DNA from: Apiospora phragmitis
Taxonomy: Eukaryota > Ascomycota > Sordariomycetes > Amphisphaeriales > Apiosporaceae
Assembly (NCBI GenBank): GCA_038363925.1
Contig: JAQQWL010000002.1
Span: 4,526,001-4,590,000 of the forward strand
DNA: 64,000 nucleotides
Direction of reading: 5' to 3'
In this document: piece by piece, positions 24,322 through 37,556 of the stretch
How positions within the stretch are numbered: position 1 is the stretch's first letter
Layout: the number at the start of each line of letters is the position of its first letter
Program-made: the position numbers and the translations under genes
Notes under the pieces: model-generated
The model's database searches: none
The model's input: only the letters and a program-made list of their open reading frames with translations
Told to the model about the DNA's origin: nothing

Positions 24322-25509
24322 ATGGCTGGACAAGCGTTCTTTCTCTTTACGAGTTTACCCTCGGAGATATTACTAAACGTCATGAAACGCATGGGGGTTC
24401 GAGATCTTACCAACTTTGCCATGACGAACAAACGTCACTGCGGAATCTTTCAAGAGAACCAGGTCACTCTCATGACCAATGTGCTCCTTGGCCAACCGGA
24501 GTTTGAGTCGATTCTCTACGTCCACACACTGGGCAAGATCGACTTTACACATGTCATGCTGTATCCTCGGAACATCTATTTCAATCCGAACCGGGAGGAT
24601 GGCAAAATCATTCATTTCACCCGGTTTCCTGTTTCGTTCCATGAGGGAAAACTCATCTGTCCCCGAAAGATCGAGTTTGAGCTTCAGGATCTGTCAGCGA
24701 TCTGGAACATGGTAATGGCCATTGACTGGTGGGTGGAAGAGTATCCTCGTCTACGGTGGCACCAAAATCCGAGGACAGCCGGTGCCTTAAAACCAGTGAG
24801 GAGATAAGGCTGCGAAAAGCCATCTCGACATGGTGGCTATTTGCCGACTGTTTCCATAACCAGTGGGCCCGTTATCCCCTACATGCCCAAGTTATGGCAG
24901 ACGGATGATCGTCTGCATCATATCCGCCGCCTGAGCACCATCGAGATTCGCGAACTTGATGGCCTCTGGGCCATCATCGAGAGCACTGTCCGCCGGGATG
25001 TTTGCACGGACATGGGACCAGAGGTAAGTGGCTTTGCCACCCGAGCAGGGTGTTGATCTCTGATCCAGACTTGCTGATGATGTTTTACAGGAATACAACA
25101 TGCCCTGGGATATTACGAGGGCCGGAGCAATAACATCGTACGCACACTGATGAAGATGAATCCTGGGAGTCTCAAAGCGGTTTTGGAGAAACGTCCACGG
25201 ACCAACAAGTCGGGCATAATGCAGATGGCCCGATGCCTACAGCAGCACCTGAGCGCCGACCAAGAGGTGCTGTCTGCGACCATCGATGCTGTCCTACAGG
25301 AGCGGTTGCTACTACAGTGCTACAGTATCGATGAGCTCCCTTCCAGCGGCATCTTGGACGAAGAGAGCTACGTGGGCGAGGACGACGACGCGTTCAGGAC
25401 GGATGGCTGGCCGACTGGGAACCCGCCGCTGTCGAAGCAGGAGATCGCCATGTATCCGCCTGAGCCTACGCACCCGGTTCCCTATGGCGACGATGCGCAC
25501 GAATGCTAG
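24322..25509 (+). CDS. F-box-like protein (two exons, frame-interrupted)
   Basis: The N-terminus (FTSLPSEILLNVMKRMGVRD followed by LTNFAMTNKRHCGIF) is a typical F-box, which would recruit a substrate to an SCF ubiquitin ligase through Skp1. The rest is an uncharacterised C-terminal region with ISTWWLFADCFHNQWARYPL, HHIRRLSTIEIRELDGLWA and acidic GEDDDAFRTDGWPTG near the end. One intron is inferred at 25024-25090 (GTAAGT...ACAG). Three frame changes are needed. At 24769-24770 CC should be CCC, giving NPEDSRCLKTSEEI. At 24896-24897 GG should be G, giving AQVMQTDDRLHH. At the exon 2 start (25091) one base is missing, giving IQHALGYYEGRSNN. With so many changes in one gene, decay is a fair alternative, but each repair yields continuous, plausible protein. 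Substrate unknown. Confidence 0.65.
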
Positions 25510-26717
25510 GCCTATTGGGGTGTGTAAGCGTGGGCTCCTGAATATTTGCAAGGGGCCAGACTTCCATTCTTTATGCTGTGTTAGTGTGATCCAGAAGTCT
25601 CAAAAGTCCCCAGGCTTTGCGTGTATGTAGTCGATCAGATCATCGAGTTCCAGCTAGACTATTTGCTACAATCACGCTATGAATATAATACCAGTACCCT
25701 TGACCAGACTCTTTATATGCAATAGAGCCTGCCATTTGGTTTCGGTGCAGTTAGTGAGGTTCGAGGGTGGTGTACAGTCTCATTGTAATTTAATCGGGTC
25801 TTTCATTGAGCCAATCCCGAGGGGCCGCGGGGGCGGCTCAAGTACCTAAATTACAAGGCTAGCTAGTGGCCTTCTCCTGCGCGTCTTGTCCATTGCACCC
25901 TGCTGTAACTCCTTCAACACATCCAATATCTCTCAGATAATACTTACCTACGACGCAACGCAAGCGCTGGCGTGACCATAATTGTCGCCTCTGGATACCA
26001 AGCAGTCAGTACTACCTGGCTTGACGGGATTTGACCCTCAGGCACCCTCTCATCTTGAGTCGCGCGTCGGCCGCAACGGGTGGCAGCATGGACTTTTAAT
26101 TCATCGATACTTCCTCTACCTCTTCTTCCAAAAGTTGCTGTCCACGCCTCACACAACACAGAAGCCCGTTCTAGGCCAGCGTCCTACCTAGGTAAGTTAT
26201 ATGCACTTATCGCCCGGCGATGTTTGCAAATTCCACCCCCAACTCATTTGACAAGGGGGTTACCAACCCTAACTCGTGCCTCTTCGAGTTTGTGCCTCAG
26301 AATTATGGTTGATCATGCCTACCTGCATATCAAGGGTCGCAGACCTGGCAACACCTCATGATGAGCGCTGTTCTGGAGACTTGGCTACTCCGGTCTTGCC
26401 CACATAACTTCCTTTCTACACATAAAACATACGCCAATGGCGCGAACTCTTGGCTGATTCTGACATACAGAGATACCATATCCATGCCAAGTATCTGTTG
26501 TGGAGAGTCTTCCAAACATTTTTGTTGAGGTATTCAGCCTATTGGTCTTCGGACTTGGACCTTTCATCCACCTAGTGTGCAAGGCTGTCAGGACGATTAC
26601 TGGTGGAACGTCTTTGCTCACGGAGTGCAAGACCCTTTTCAACTGGAGACCAACTTCTGAGTGGACCTAGGCTTCTTCTTGGTATTTGTGCACATATGGT
26701 ATTGATACCCGTGCATC
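25510..26717. other. Intergenic region, HDA1 promoter side
   Basis: No conserved ORF is visible. A CCTACCTAGGTAAG element lies near 26184-26197. This is the shared 3' flank of the F-box-like gene and 5' flank of the deacetylase gene. Confidence 0.4.
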
Positions 26718-29160
26718 ATGGACCAAGGACATGGCGCCTCCGAGGGTGCAGACCATGTCATGCTTGACGTCCCGAACGGCCTGGGTGATCATGAGAATTA
26801 CTTGCAGGGCGGCGAGAATGGGAGCAACCGCGCAGCCTTTGATGGAGAGTCAGATCTCGAGGTTGATGCTGAATATGACATGCGCATCGATGAAGATGCC
26901 TTTTTGAGGAATAACATGCCCAGGAGGGCCCTTCTCCCAACAGGCTGTTGCTACGATCCGCGCATGAAACTCCATGCAAATGCCGATTTTGGTCCATCGC
27001 CTCATCACCCCGAGGACCCAAGACGTATAGAAGAGATCATGAAGATGCTCAAGAAGGCAGGGCTTGTCTATACTGGTCCTGATACTGACCTGCACGACAT
27101 CCTGAGAGATACCCCAACCAAGTACATGTGGAGGATACCTGCCCGCGAGGCCACCAGACAAGAGATTTGCACTATGCATACACCTCAACACTATGACTGG
27201 GTGGAGCATCTATCAACGAAAGACACCCAAGAATTGCGGAAGATCAGTCACGAGCTAGATCAGGGCCGGGACTCTCTCTATGTCGGTGCTATGTCGTTTG
27301 AAGCTGCTTTACTGGCAGCAGGCGGTGCCATTGAAACTTGCAAAAACGTAGCCGCGGGGGAGGGTCAAAAACGGTCTCGCGATCATCAGGCCACCGGGTC
27401 ATCACGCTGAATACAACGCTCCTATGGGATTTTGCCTATTCAACAATGTTCCCATCGCCGCTAGGATTTGCCAAACCGAGTTCCCTGAGACTCGCCGCAA
27501 GATTCTCATCCTAGATTGGGATGTTCACCATGGTAATGGCGTCCAGAACATGTTCTACGACGACCCCAATGTCCTTTACATATCGCTCCACGTCTACGCC
27601 AACGGGGACTTCTACCCTGGAAAGCCCGATAATCCCGAGATACCAGACGGAGGCATAGAACAAGTTGGCGAAGGCACAGGTCGAGGAAAGAATGTGAACA
27701 TTGGCTGGAACAACCAAGGTATGGGCGATGGCGGGTATCTCGCCGCATTCCAGGAGATCGTTATGCCCATTGCACAAGAGTTCGACCCTGACATGGTCAT
27801 CATCTCTGCGGGCTTTGACGCCGCTGACGGTGATGAGCTTGGAGGGTGTTTCGTATCTCCGCCATGCTATGCGCACATGACGCATATGCTTATGTCTCTT
27901 GCGGGCGGCAAAGTTGCTGTCTGCCTGGAGGGTGGTTATAACCTAAAGGCCATCTCCATGTCAGCGCTCGCTGTGGCTCGGACTTTGATGGGGAGCCGCC
28001 GCCTAAGTTGTCTCTCCCTCGGATCGATAAGGACGCCCATAAGGTCCTTCAGAAAGTGAAAGCGACACAAGCTCCCTACTGGGAATGCATGCGGCCTGGT
28101 GTGATAGATGTACCTGCGGTGGGCCCAGGTTCGTCGCGACTGCACGATGTGATTAGAGGCTATCAACGGCAGGCTCTTGCAGAAAAGTGCGGGCTGGTCC
28201 CGCTATATATCCATCGCGAGGCTCTCTTCAAGTCTTTTGAAAACCAGGTACTCGTATCCCCAGGGATATCGGAAAAGAGAAAGATCATCCTGCTGATCCA
28301 CGACCCGTAAGCCTCTTCGTGAATCGAGGTGCAAGAGTGTCGTCTCCTGAAGCTAACCGTGGACAGTCCGGAACTGGTGGCCATGCCAGATCTCATTGAC
28401 AACAAAGTTGATCCACACAACGCTTTTGTTGTAAGAAAATGTCTTGGCCAATGACACGATTGTGCAAGGAGCTAACAGATGCATAGATGGACGGTGTTAC
28501 ATCCTATGTTGAATGGGCCCACGAAAACGATTTCGGCATCATCGATACTAATATCCCTCATTACATCACACACCCAGAGGATACCGATCCGTATATTCAA
28601 GGGGCCGATGAGAGAACTCTTGGGATCCAGATGAAGGAGCTTATGAATTACATTTGGGATAATTACCTTCAACTGTGGGAGGCGGAAGACATCTTCCTCC
28701 TTGGTGTTGGCAATGCGTATCTGGGAGTTAAGCTCCTTCTTACAGAACGACGTAAGTCACCTTTGGCGGCAAGTAAGATGAAGTGAAGAAGCGCAGCATG
28801 CTAACGATTGGCACAGATTGCAAGGACCGCATATCCGGAGTCATCAACTTCGTCACGGGCAACCTGCGTCCCGTGAAGTCCAGTGTTGACGAGGACCTTT
28901 CGGGCTGGTACAAACGCAATTCTCTCGTATACGTTGCCGACGACCACGCCTGCTGGATCGATGCGGACATGGCCAAGAAAGTGAGTAAGAAGCGATTTGG
29001 CGGCGTTAAGAGAAGCAGTCAAACCGGGCTCAACAAGATGATGCACGCCCATGCTGGCGAAGTACACGAATGGATTGCCGAGAGGGTCACTTCGGACAAG
29101 GCCGGGGACGACTCGACGGATGAGGATACGGATCCGCATTTGGCAGGACGAGGAGGATAA
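26718..29160 (+). CDS. HDA1: Class II histone deacetylase with C-terminal Arb2 domain (HDA1/Clr3 type)
   Basis: The enzyme removes acetyl groups from histone tails and in fungi maintains heterochromatin silencing. Exons are 26718-28306, 28367-28430, 28487-28751 and 28817-29160, total 2262 nt, 753 aa. The catalytic domain shows LPTGCCYDPRMKLHANADFG, YVGAMSFEAALLAAGGAIE, the RPPGHHAEYNAPMGFCLFNN site, LILDWDVHHGNGVQNMF with the zinc and catalytic residues, YISLHVYANGDFYPG, VIISAGFDAADGDELGG and CLEGGYNLKAIS. The Arb2 region follows (KIILLIHDP, FVMDGVTSYVEWAHENDFG, YLQLWEAEDIFLLGVGNAY). Two breaks occur. At 27362-27364 GGG should be GG, giving AAGEVKNGLAIIRPPGHH. At 27990-27993 G4 should be G5, giving LMGEPPPKLSLPRID. 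The second break would otherwise sever the Arb2 domain. A chromodomain gene lies 9 kb upstream. Confidence 0.93.
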
Positions 29161-29915
29161 CCGGATTTTCTGATCACAAGGAAGAAGAAGGGCGCTTTTG
29201 TTTACAGTAGACGCGGGTGATGACTGGGGAGTAGTATGTGACAGGCGGCATGAGTGCTTCGTCTTTTACAGAAAAGGAGGTTTCAATGAAGCTGTTTCGT
29301 GGTGCCGAGATAGTCTCAGCCGTGGGTTTACATAGGTTAGGTAGATATCCAGCCAGCACTGCACTATAAAAGAAATGCTGGCCCACCCCTGATTTGTCTT
29401 TCTTTGTTCAGAGTTGCGCTGAGAATTGTTTCAAGCATGCTACATTGTATACGTAGATGTAGACGGTCATAAGAGAAGGGGAATTATCCATGCAATATGA
29501 AAACGCAACAACTGCCAGGTACTGAGCAGGCAAGCATAGAATGATGTGCATAGCAAGTGACCATCAGGTAAGGTGATCCTTTACAGGTACATACGATATG
29601 TACCTAAGTACCTACCTACCTAGGGGCTGCTGCTGCAGGTGCAGCTTATCGATAAGGTGGGTCTAGAAATTATGTTAGGTACCGGTCTGTTTGCGATGAT
29701 GGCAATTGATCAATTGATTGATTCCACCCGCTACAGGCTAAGCAGAGCATCCTCAATCAATACCCAGACATTACCTGCGAACGCAACACCCATCAAACCC
29801 CAAACGCACATGCACTCTTGGATTACATTCTTCTTCTATATACAATAACCCTTCCGGATTCGCTTGCCAGAGCTGAGGAAAATTCAATCAGCCCGAAAAG
29901 GGCCAGGCCGCTACC
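29161..29915. other. Intergenic region, no gene seen
   Basis: 3' flank of HDA1 and 5' flank of the RS-rich gene. It includes a TACCTAAGTACCTACCTACC tract near 29600-29622 and a TTGATCAATTGATTGATTCC tract near 29706-29726. No ORF of note is present. Confidence 0.4.
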
Positions 29916-32395
29916 ATGGAACGCGACTCGCGCAGCAGGAGGTAAGCGCACGCATCCCAATCTATCAGTCGAGAAACGATCTACACCAAACCAGAGGGAG
30001 GGAACGCGGAGAAGGCGGTCAACCATGAGGATATTCATGGAAATCTTGCCCACTTCGACGACGCGAATCCGTCGATACTATTCAAGAGAACCGCCACAAG
30101 ATCCTGGTGCTGGCGAGAATGCCTTTGCACCTGATTCATATCTTCTGCGACTTTTTCTCTTGTGGCTATGGCATACGTCTACGGTGGCAAGTGATGCCGC
30201 TGGCAAGCGGATTTGGTGATACTGGCTACTCGTCTTCAGGACGCGAGCAGTGGATATGTGGCTGCTGTCGATACTTGCCTACCAAATACTGACCTGGTGA
30301 TGATTTCAGATACGACGATGGCGAAGTCACTAGATATGGCGCCGGCGAGTCATACCGACCCTTCAACGACCGCACTGATCGAGAACGCCCTGAGCGCCCC
30401 AACCGTCCTGATCGTCGACCACGGTCACCTCCTAGGCCCGGGAGAAGCCCACCGCCTCGAGAGCGAGCCAGGACACCTCCGGCCTTAGACAACGACAGAT
30501 ACATCCCGGATCGAGACCGTGACCGAACGCCACGCCGACGCTCCAGGAGCCCCGGGCGGTTCAGAAGAGACCGGTCGCGCGAGCGGGAGGCCGACCGGCC
30601 TGCTGTCGGGGGAGATAGCTGGAGACGACCCAGGGAGAGGACCAGAAGCCCTGCAAGGCGGCCATCACCGCCTCCCCAGAGACGCAGCCCCTTACGACGC
30701 AACAGCCCACTTCCACGACGTTTCTCACCCAGACGGGACATTAGGGATGACAGGGATCGACCACGATCCCCTAGGCGGGTCTATGATTCTGCAAGGTCAC
30801 AACACCCTGATCCTTACTTTCAACGTCCGCCTGCTTCTTTCCCTGCAAACATTCGTTCACATCCCAATTCTCCTCAGCCCCGTATTCCATACCACAACTC
30901 TCCCCCTTCTGCCTCGGGACCTCGGTTTACGCAGGTACGCGAGGCATCCGTTGGGGTTGCAGCTGGTGAAAATCCCAATGCCATTCCTTTACCCTCTCGT
31001 CGCACCCATCCGTCTGCCGGTTTGGAAGACTTGGGAGGAGAGTCGGTAAACCCCAACAATCTCCCTCTTGCGAATAATCGTTTGGGGCCCCGAAGGGATC
31101 CTCAGTATGGTTCCTTGGGCAGGCCTCAAAACTCGCCTGACAAGCGTCATGCTCATCAGTCTTCTAACTTCGGCAATGATTTCGTTCCTGCAAATGCCGG
31201 ACGTAATACGGTGTCTAACATGGCGTATAGAGGCCGGTCCCGTTCTCCACTTGACAGAGATCGCGGGCGAGATTTCCGCGACTTGAGAGATCGTGATCGC
31301 CGGAGCCCGGGTCGACGACCTTCTCCGCCCGGACCGTGGGCAAACAACTTCAGGCGCCGTTCTCCTAGCATGGACCGGCGCGATGATCGCTTTGGTCCCC
31401 CGAGCCGGCGGCAGTCGCCTCCTCGTGACTCCGCTGTTTTATCGGCTATACAATCAAGAGACATCTCGAGACGTACATCGCCTCATCCCATCTCAGCTCG
31501 ATCGGATGATCGGTCACGCCCACAGTCCCCGCTCCCGTCTCGGCCGCTGTCGCGATCATCGCATCATGCGCCAGGCAGAGACCGTAGCCCCGTGCGTGGA
31601 CCGCCGGTTGGGGATTGCACAACAACTCCAGCTAGATCACCGCCGCGTGGGCCAGCGGGCTATCGGGCACCTCCTACCGGTCCCCGAGATAATGGCCGTG
31701 ATATGAGGGATAATCGAGACGCAAGAGAACAGCGGCGTGAATCGGTTTCGGCCTCGCAGTCCAGGCCAGCGCTAGTTCCTGCCGGACCTTCAGCTCGACA
31801 CGACATGCCGAGTCCAAGTAACCCACCTTCGGGCCCCCGAGGCTTCGCAGCATCCCGTGGTGGTGGTTTTGGGCGAGGCGGTGGACGTGGTAGTAACTGG
31901 GGCACGACGATTCAAAGTCGAAACATACCTCCGGCCAACGATCCCACTTCTGCCACCGCTGCTAGCAGCAACATTCCTACTGGTCCACGAGCTTCACAGA
32001 CATCTCTGTCTGTTCCCAGTACGCCGGTGTCGCAACCCAAGTCATTCAACCCGCCGAAGGGGCCTTCCGCCGACCTGTCTACTAAGCGCCTCTCCTTCGC
32101 CGAGCAGCTCGTCGCTTCGCTGCCCCCCATCATACCCGGCGGCAAGGTCGACCCGGCGCAGCTACCGCTCCATACGGGCGTGCTGCCGGAGCTGCAGACG
32201 CACTTCAACCAGCTCAAGGAAGAGGAGGAGAAGATCCGCCTCGACTCGTACGCGAAGCAGGAGAAGCTGCGCAAGAGCCTGGCCCACTGGGACAAGCTGG
32301 AGCGCGAGGCCAAGGTCATGGAGCTGCGGTCGACGCTGAGCGAGCAGAGCCTTGCCAAGGTCTCGGGCGATGGCGTCGGTGGTGCTGCGTTTTGA
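29916..32395 (+). CDS. Arginine/serine-rich (RS/RD) nuclear protein, candidate RNA-processing factor
   Basis: Two exons are inferred: 29916-29941 (MERDSRSR plus two bases) and 30310-32395, separated by a 368-nt intron with a GTAAGC donor and TTTCAG acceptor. Together they make 2112 nt, 703 aa, with no frame break. The N-terminal half is a long disordered tract of RD, RS and RSP repeats (RDRDRTPRRRSRSPGRF, RSPLRRNSPLPRRFSPRRD, RDLRDRDRRSPGRRPSPPG). The middle is Ser/Pro/Gly-rich with an RGG stretch (RGGGFGRGGGRGSNWG). The C-terminus contains a conserved-looking block LSFAEQLVASLPPIIPGGK followed by a predicted coiled coil (HFNQLKEEEEKIRLDSYAKQ). RS and RGG content suggests pre-mRNA splicing or mRNP work in the nucleus, inferred from composition only. 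The 710 nt at the start of exon 2 contain no ATG in frame, so the short first exon must supply the start. Confidence 0.82.
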
Positions 32396-33570
32396 GGAAG
32401 GACATGCGGGGGGAGCTACGCTTCATTTACATGTTGTATTATGGTTGTTCGCTATTGAGGCGGTAACCTGCTGAGAGTCGCTCCCGCTGTTTCCCTCATG
32501 GGATACTGAGATGGACAACGCACAGTGGGGAGGCCAGCAAACCAGAACAACCTGAGAAGCTATGTATGTGTATACTAGGGGAGTGGGCGATGAGAGCAGA
32601 GAGCGAGCGTGGTGGAACTGTAATAAGCTCTTGCGCAACCCACCCTATGTGTATGAAATGAAATATGTATGATGAAGCCATCGACAATGGAAAGGAAGAG
32701 AGTTACCTAGCTGGCCTTCATTTTCTTTCTAAACCTCGACGAACAAATAGGTGCATAGAACCGAGATGAAGGGAAAGAAAGCACAGAATCACATAAATAA
32801 TAATACCTCCTCAATGGTGAAAGCCTGCTTCACGTCCACCCAAACCAATTTTGCTTGATGACGTGGTAAAGGATATACGTAACGTGCAGGTTCTTGGTCT
32901 ACCCGATGATGCAGGTCCTCTAAGAGGTAAGCAATCGAAACAATGCACAAGTATTCCCGATCGTGGTGTCAGGATTTCCCTTGGAAATGAAAACAAACTT
33001 CAGTTCTATCATCCCACCTACGACTTGCGAACAATACATGCCCAGATCGTAAATCACGAACCGGGACTCGGGCAGTACCTGATAGCATATTGACCGAGGC
33101 GCTTCACGATATACCACAACATGGCAAGTCAAGTTACAAAGTCAAGCACAGGCTACCCATTAACAAGCCAAATTCATCGTAATCCTCGAAAATAGAACTG
33201 AGGACGGAAAAAAAAACCAAGTAGATATACACTTCCTCTTTCTCGCTTTCTCGTTCTCCTTTACTCCATCCAACTTCACACAAGTGGGAAGAGACGAAAC
33301 CATAACCAACAACCAGTGTTCGTCCTGATGGGTTGAATTTAAACGCCTTGCAAATGCTGGGTATATTCCCAAATGTTCAACCAAGTACAACCAATGTGCA
33401 CCAACCATCACCTCATCATCGTCATATCCGATCCAAGTATTTTCAAATCAGGGGACTCATTCAAAGAAGTCACGTAATCATGTTGCCAAATCCTCGGCAA
33501 TACGCTTTTCTGACAACGCCACGGACTCCGCATTCCATACGTCGCCATGGACGACATGGCAAAGAAATAC
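32396..33570. other. Intergenic region between convergent genes
   Basis: 3' flanks of the RS-rich gene (+) and the DUF4050 gene (-). No conserved ORF and no clear poly(A) signal were recognised. Confidence 0.4.
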
Positions 33571-35863
33571 TCAAGCAGGTACGCCGTTGGCACCAACAGC
33601 ACTGCTTCTCTTTTCATGGCCTAGTCCAAGAACTTTCTGTATCGACCTCCGAATACCCTTTCCTGCGCCGGTGCCGTCCTCGTGATTTCCGTTAGCGTCT
33701 TGCTGTATTCCCGGCGTTGCGTTTGATTGGGCCCCTGTCGCGCTCTCCCTCCTGCCAAGGAAGCCTAAACTCATTCGCCGTCCTGCACTGGCGTGCGATG
33801 CATTGGATTCTCGTTTCTTTTTCTTTATGGCGACCACGGATGTAGGGGCCTCCGCTGCCCGAGGTGGCCACTCGCCATCCCGCTTCCAACCCGCGACGCA
33901 GGCGCGTAGCACGTCACCAAGATTGACAGGACATGCCGGGGTCATCGAGTGGACCACAATACGATCGTATATCGATGGGTAGGTTGCCGGGGTGATAGAG
34001 GCACGCATAGGATTGGCTGGCGGCAGGAGAGGTGGTGGAATGGGAAGGATTGTTTCCACGGGATAGCTAGAAGAATCACATCTCATTGTAACCACCTTAT
34101 TCGAATCAGCATCTGAGGACGAAGCAACGGCGGTCGAGTCTCCAGAATGGTGAGTAGTGGTGGGCGACAACGGTGATATGTGTGGTGCCCCATTACTAGT
34201 AGGTGATACAGGCGGTGTAGAGCTGGACAAGCGCCAGAAAGATAATCGGCGTGATGCCGGGGACACCGGCGACACTGGCGGCTTGGGTTTGACGCGGGCG
34301 GTTTTAGCGGAGGTCCAAGCATCCCGCCGCGCATTAAAGCAAGCTAGGCCTCCATTCCAGGATTCCTCCTCCCGCACCGCCTTGCGCCTTTTCGCACGCT
34401 TCTCTAGACCGGACGATTTGATGACTGATCCCACAGTGTCGGGGGAGTCGAAGCGGTAAGCCGAAGGAGATATAGGGCCGTCGTCGTCGTCGGACAGGTC
34501 TGATGTCCATTCGGCCCTGACTTTGAAATGAGCTGGGTCGTCGGAGACAGTGCTGTAAAGCGAGGCGGTATCATCGGCTGATTCGATCTCGTCTACGTCC
34601 AGATCTTCGTCACCACTTGAAGGGTGTTCACGTGACTCCACCTTGTCATGTGCCTTGACAGGGTTGTCGCCAGGGTGCCTTGTGTCAGCATGAACATCAT
34701 GAACATGGCCGACCCCAGGACTTTGCGCAGGTGGTGGCCATGCAAAGGCCCAGTCATTCCGTATTGTGGCGGCCAAGTACTTCTTGACGGCTTCTTTCTG
34801 TTTCGTCTTGTCCCTGCTCACAAGATCGGCGTCGTATTCCGGGCCATTGGTAGGCAGAGGGTGCGGTGGTGGTGAGCGCAGTTTGGTCAATGGCAATTTG
34901 CCAGATTTATATAAATCAGAGAAGATCATCTTGGATTGGGCCCAAGCCGACAACGTCCCCGTCGCACTTTCGAGGGACTTTGGCAGTAATGGTTCAGCAG
35001 CAGGGCCGGATCTGACGGTGGCAAGAGCAGACGGCTGGAGATTTATATGCGCCTGGGCTTGAGCTTGTGCTTGTGCTTGTGCTTGGCCAGCTGCATCTCC
35101 AGATGGTAGTGCGGAGTGCGGGGCAGTGACATCGTTTGACGGTGGCATGAGTGGATGCTTCTGGGCTGGGGGAGCGAGCCGGTCAGCAACAGGGGGGCAG
35201 ACTGGCAGGGGAGGGTGGTCAACGGGACGGCCCAGTGTAAACTTCCCAATAGACATTGAGCAAGTCCAACGAAATCCGGTCACGCTTTGACGGTTAGAGG
35301 CAACCTTGGGGGGAGGCATTGGGGCCTGGACTCAGGCCATGTCGGGGTCCCCTCACTGTCCTCAGTCTCAAGGAGTGAAAAAAACGGGGTAGGAAGTGGT
35401 CTCACTTGAGAGGCACGGCGCTTGAGCTGCCTGGAAACGTACGAAGTACTTCTTCTAGTGGCAAGCAGCCCGAGGCAGACAGCAGGCATGCAGGGGAGCT
35501 CTGTTGTTCAAAAGCAAAGGCTAAGAAGATAAGGCCAAGGACAAGCCTTGGAACAGAATCAGGTCCCTGCAGACCAAGGTCGACGGGCTGACTGTGCTCC
35601 AAGGTGGCTTATGCCTTATTCATCAGGATGATAGCATGATACGAGTAAGGAAGCAGGACTTTGAGTTGCCGGGCAAATTGGATAACGTAGAATCGAACGA
35701 AGAGAGAGAGGTACTTACCAGAGCCTGACGGAGCTTGGGTGGGAAGTACTGCTACTGCTGCTGCTGCCGCTGCTGCTACTGTAACATGGGCAGCGCTACC
35801 CTCCTCTGACCTGTGGCGGCTTTGGGAAGGGATCGACGGCTTGCGTGCTAGTTCAGCCTGCAT
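33571..35863 (-). CDS. DUF4050 / Gag1-like clamp domain protein
   Basis: Three exons are inferred: 35863-35719, 35500-35406 and 35325-33571, total 1995 nt, 664 aa with matching phases. Exon 1 encodes MQAELARKPSIPSQSRHR and an Ala/Val run. Exon 2 encodes RRSTSYVSRQLKRRASQ. Exon 3 holds an (Ala-Gln) repeat and then the family blocks: AQSKMIFSDLYKSGKLPLTK, KKYLAATIRNDWAFAWPPP, WNGGLACFNARRDAWTSAKT, YPSIYDRIVVHSMTPACPVN and LRACVAGWKRDGEWPPRAAE. A basic Ser-rich tail follows (KKKKRESNASHASAGRRMS). The blocks match the domain known as DUF4050, renamed Gag1-like clamp; its molecular role is poorly defined. No frame break is seen. The exon 1-2 assignment rests on splice signals and phase, and is less certain than exon 3. 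Confidence 0.8.
35040..35090 (-). repeat. In-frame hexanucleotide repeat coding (Ala-Gln)n
   Basis: Tandem GCTTGT/GCTTGA units on the + strand encode AQAQAQAQAQAQA in the DUF4050 protein. This kind of slippage-prone repeat varies between strains. Confidence 0.85.
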
Positions 35864-37556
35864 AATGGATTGTCCGTCTAAGCCGAGTGGGAAGGGTGCA
35901 GTTGTTGAGTTGTACTGGTAAGTGTCTAGGTCTATGCAGATTGATAGGAGATTCTAGGCTATGCTCTGCCTAGGGACCTAGGGCTCGCCTCGCTCTAGCA
36001 CACACAGGCGGGCGGGATTGGCAAGGGCCAAAAAGAACACCGCAGAACCAGAACGGGACTGGTTCGCGAAGTCGGTGCGTAGAGATTACCTAGGTCCTAG
36101 GTAGAGAGAGAGAGAGGAGCGAGATAACGGTACCCGCGATGAGAGAATGATGAAGACGACAAAAGCCGATTGAAACGGGTGGTTGCAAGCGGGAACTGAC
36201 TGTTTTGGTTTCAACCGTTTCCGCTGATGAGTCGTGTCGTGTGACACCAGGATCTGCAGCCTTCAACTCTGATTGCGGAGGATCCGGATTCTAGATGAAC
36301 TATGAAGGGTCACTTATTCCCGTCAGCCACACACACACATTGTAGTGGCATTGCAGCTTTCAGGTAGTCAGTCTGCAGGGACAGACACTGCCGAGTAGCT
36401 AGACCGTCTGCATAAAGACTACATGAAGGGAATAAAAGGTGCAGTGCAAATGCAGGAGGTACACAAGCCCAATACGACGAGACATTCACCCCCCTAACTC
36501 GCGTCAAATGATCGGGATGGATGTGGGTGGTATTGTAGTAGTACTCACAGTCCTCTCTCAATGGATATCTCTCTCGGGCGGGTAACAGGAGGCGAAAGCA
36601 TGTAACATGAGATCTCCTGAGCCCTGCCAAAGTTGGACGATTGTGACGGAACCTTTTAGAGATAAAAGTACTCTTGACAAAGACTGACGGCAATACAATG
36701 AGTGCCTTGCATGTACCCGTGATAGCCTGGAAATGAAATGGAAATTGGGCCAGTGACGATGCTACAGGGCAGCCTCTCACGAAAACGGCAAATTCCGGTT
36801 CGTTCGTTCTCTTTCAACATTTGCTGGATGTTTTTTTTGTGTGGTGGTGTGACTTTGTGTTCGATTCCTGCTTTGCTGAGCCTGTGCTTAGCGGGGAGCA
36901 CCGACCCCCGGAAAGTATCAACCCAAAAGAACACACCCAAATTTGATCAGACGAGCTGCCTGAAGGGCAAGGCGCTTATTAAGTAGGCTTGGTAGGTTAG
37001 CGGGTAATCAGTCCTCCACAACCTTCCAGCTATGGATGCTTAATTCTCCATGATCGGAATACACACCCATTCGAGTTGCACTCAAGGGATGGCCTCTGAA
37101 GAAAAGAAGAAATTCCAGGAGTATTTACATATATGCATGACTTGGCAGAAGTATATAGCTCTCTGGCCCCTCGTCTCAATACACACCTTGATACCAACGA
37201 AGAGAAGAAGCGATATATCTTACTCAAATACCTCTGGCATCTTCCAAATCCGACTGTCAAATTCCAGGTGAGCTTATTACAACGGGTACCATGTGTCATT
37301 GGAGGCAGGTTGTGGGCTACTTACTACTGGATTCGTAGCTATCGGCCTAGGTACTTAATCAAACCCTGTTGTTGATAAGTCAACTCATCCACCCATTCTC
37401 GCCCAATATTGCCTCAACGTTGCTGGCCCTTTTCGTACGTACACTTCGTCGTCATAGCTAGGTAGTTAATAACCGAGCTACGACCATGGATCGATAACCT
37501 CCGCACGTCAGGCTCAGTGCCACCAGCCATCTTCATCATTTTCTTCCCCTTCATCA
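35864..37556. other. 1.7 kb intergenic region
   Basis: Upstream flank of the DUF4050 gene and 3' flank of the lysine-rich ORF. It contains a GA run near 36102-36116 and TACCTAGGTCCTAGGTAGAG near 36088-36107. No gene is supported. Confidence 0.4.

Noticed and set aside
36830..36890. Possible tRNA T-arm (GTTCGATTCC) near 36859
   Set aside because: The flanking bases do not form the T stem, and no acceptor or anticodon arm can be built.
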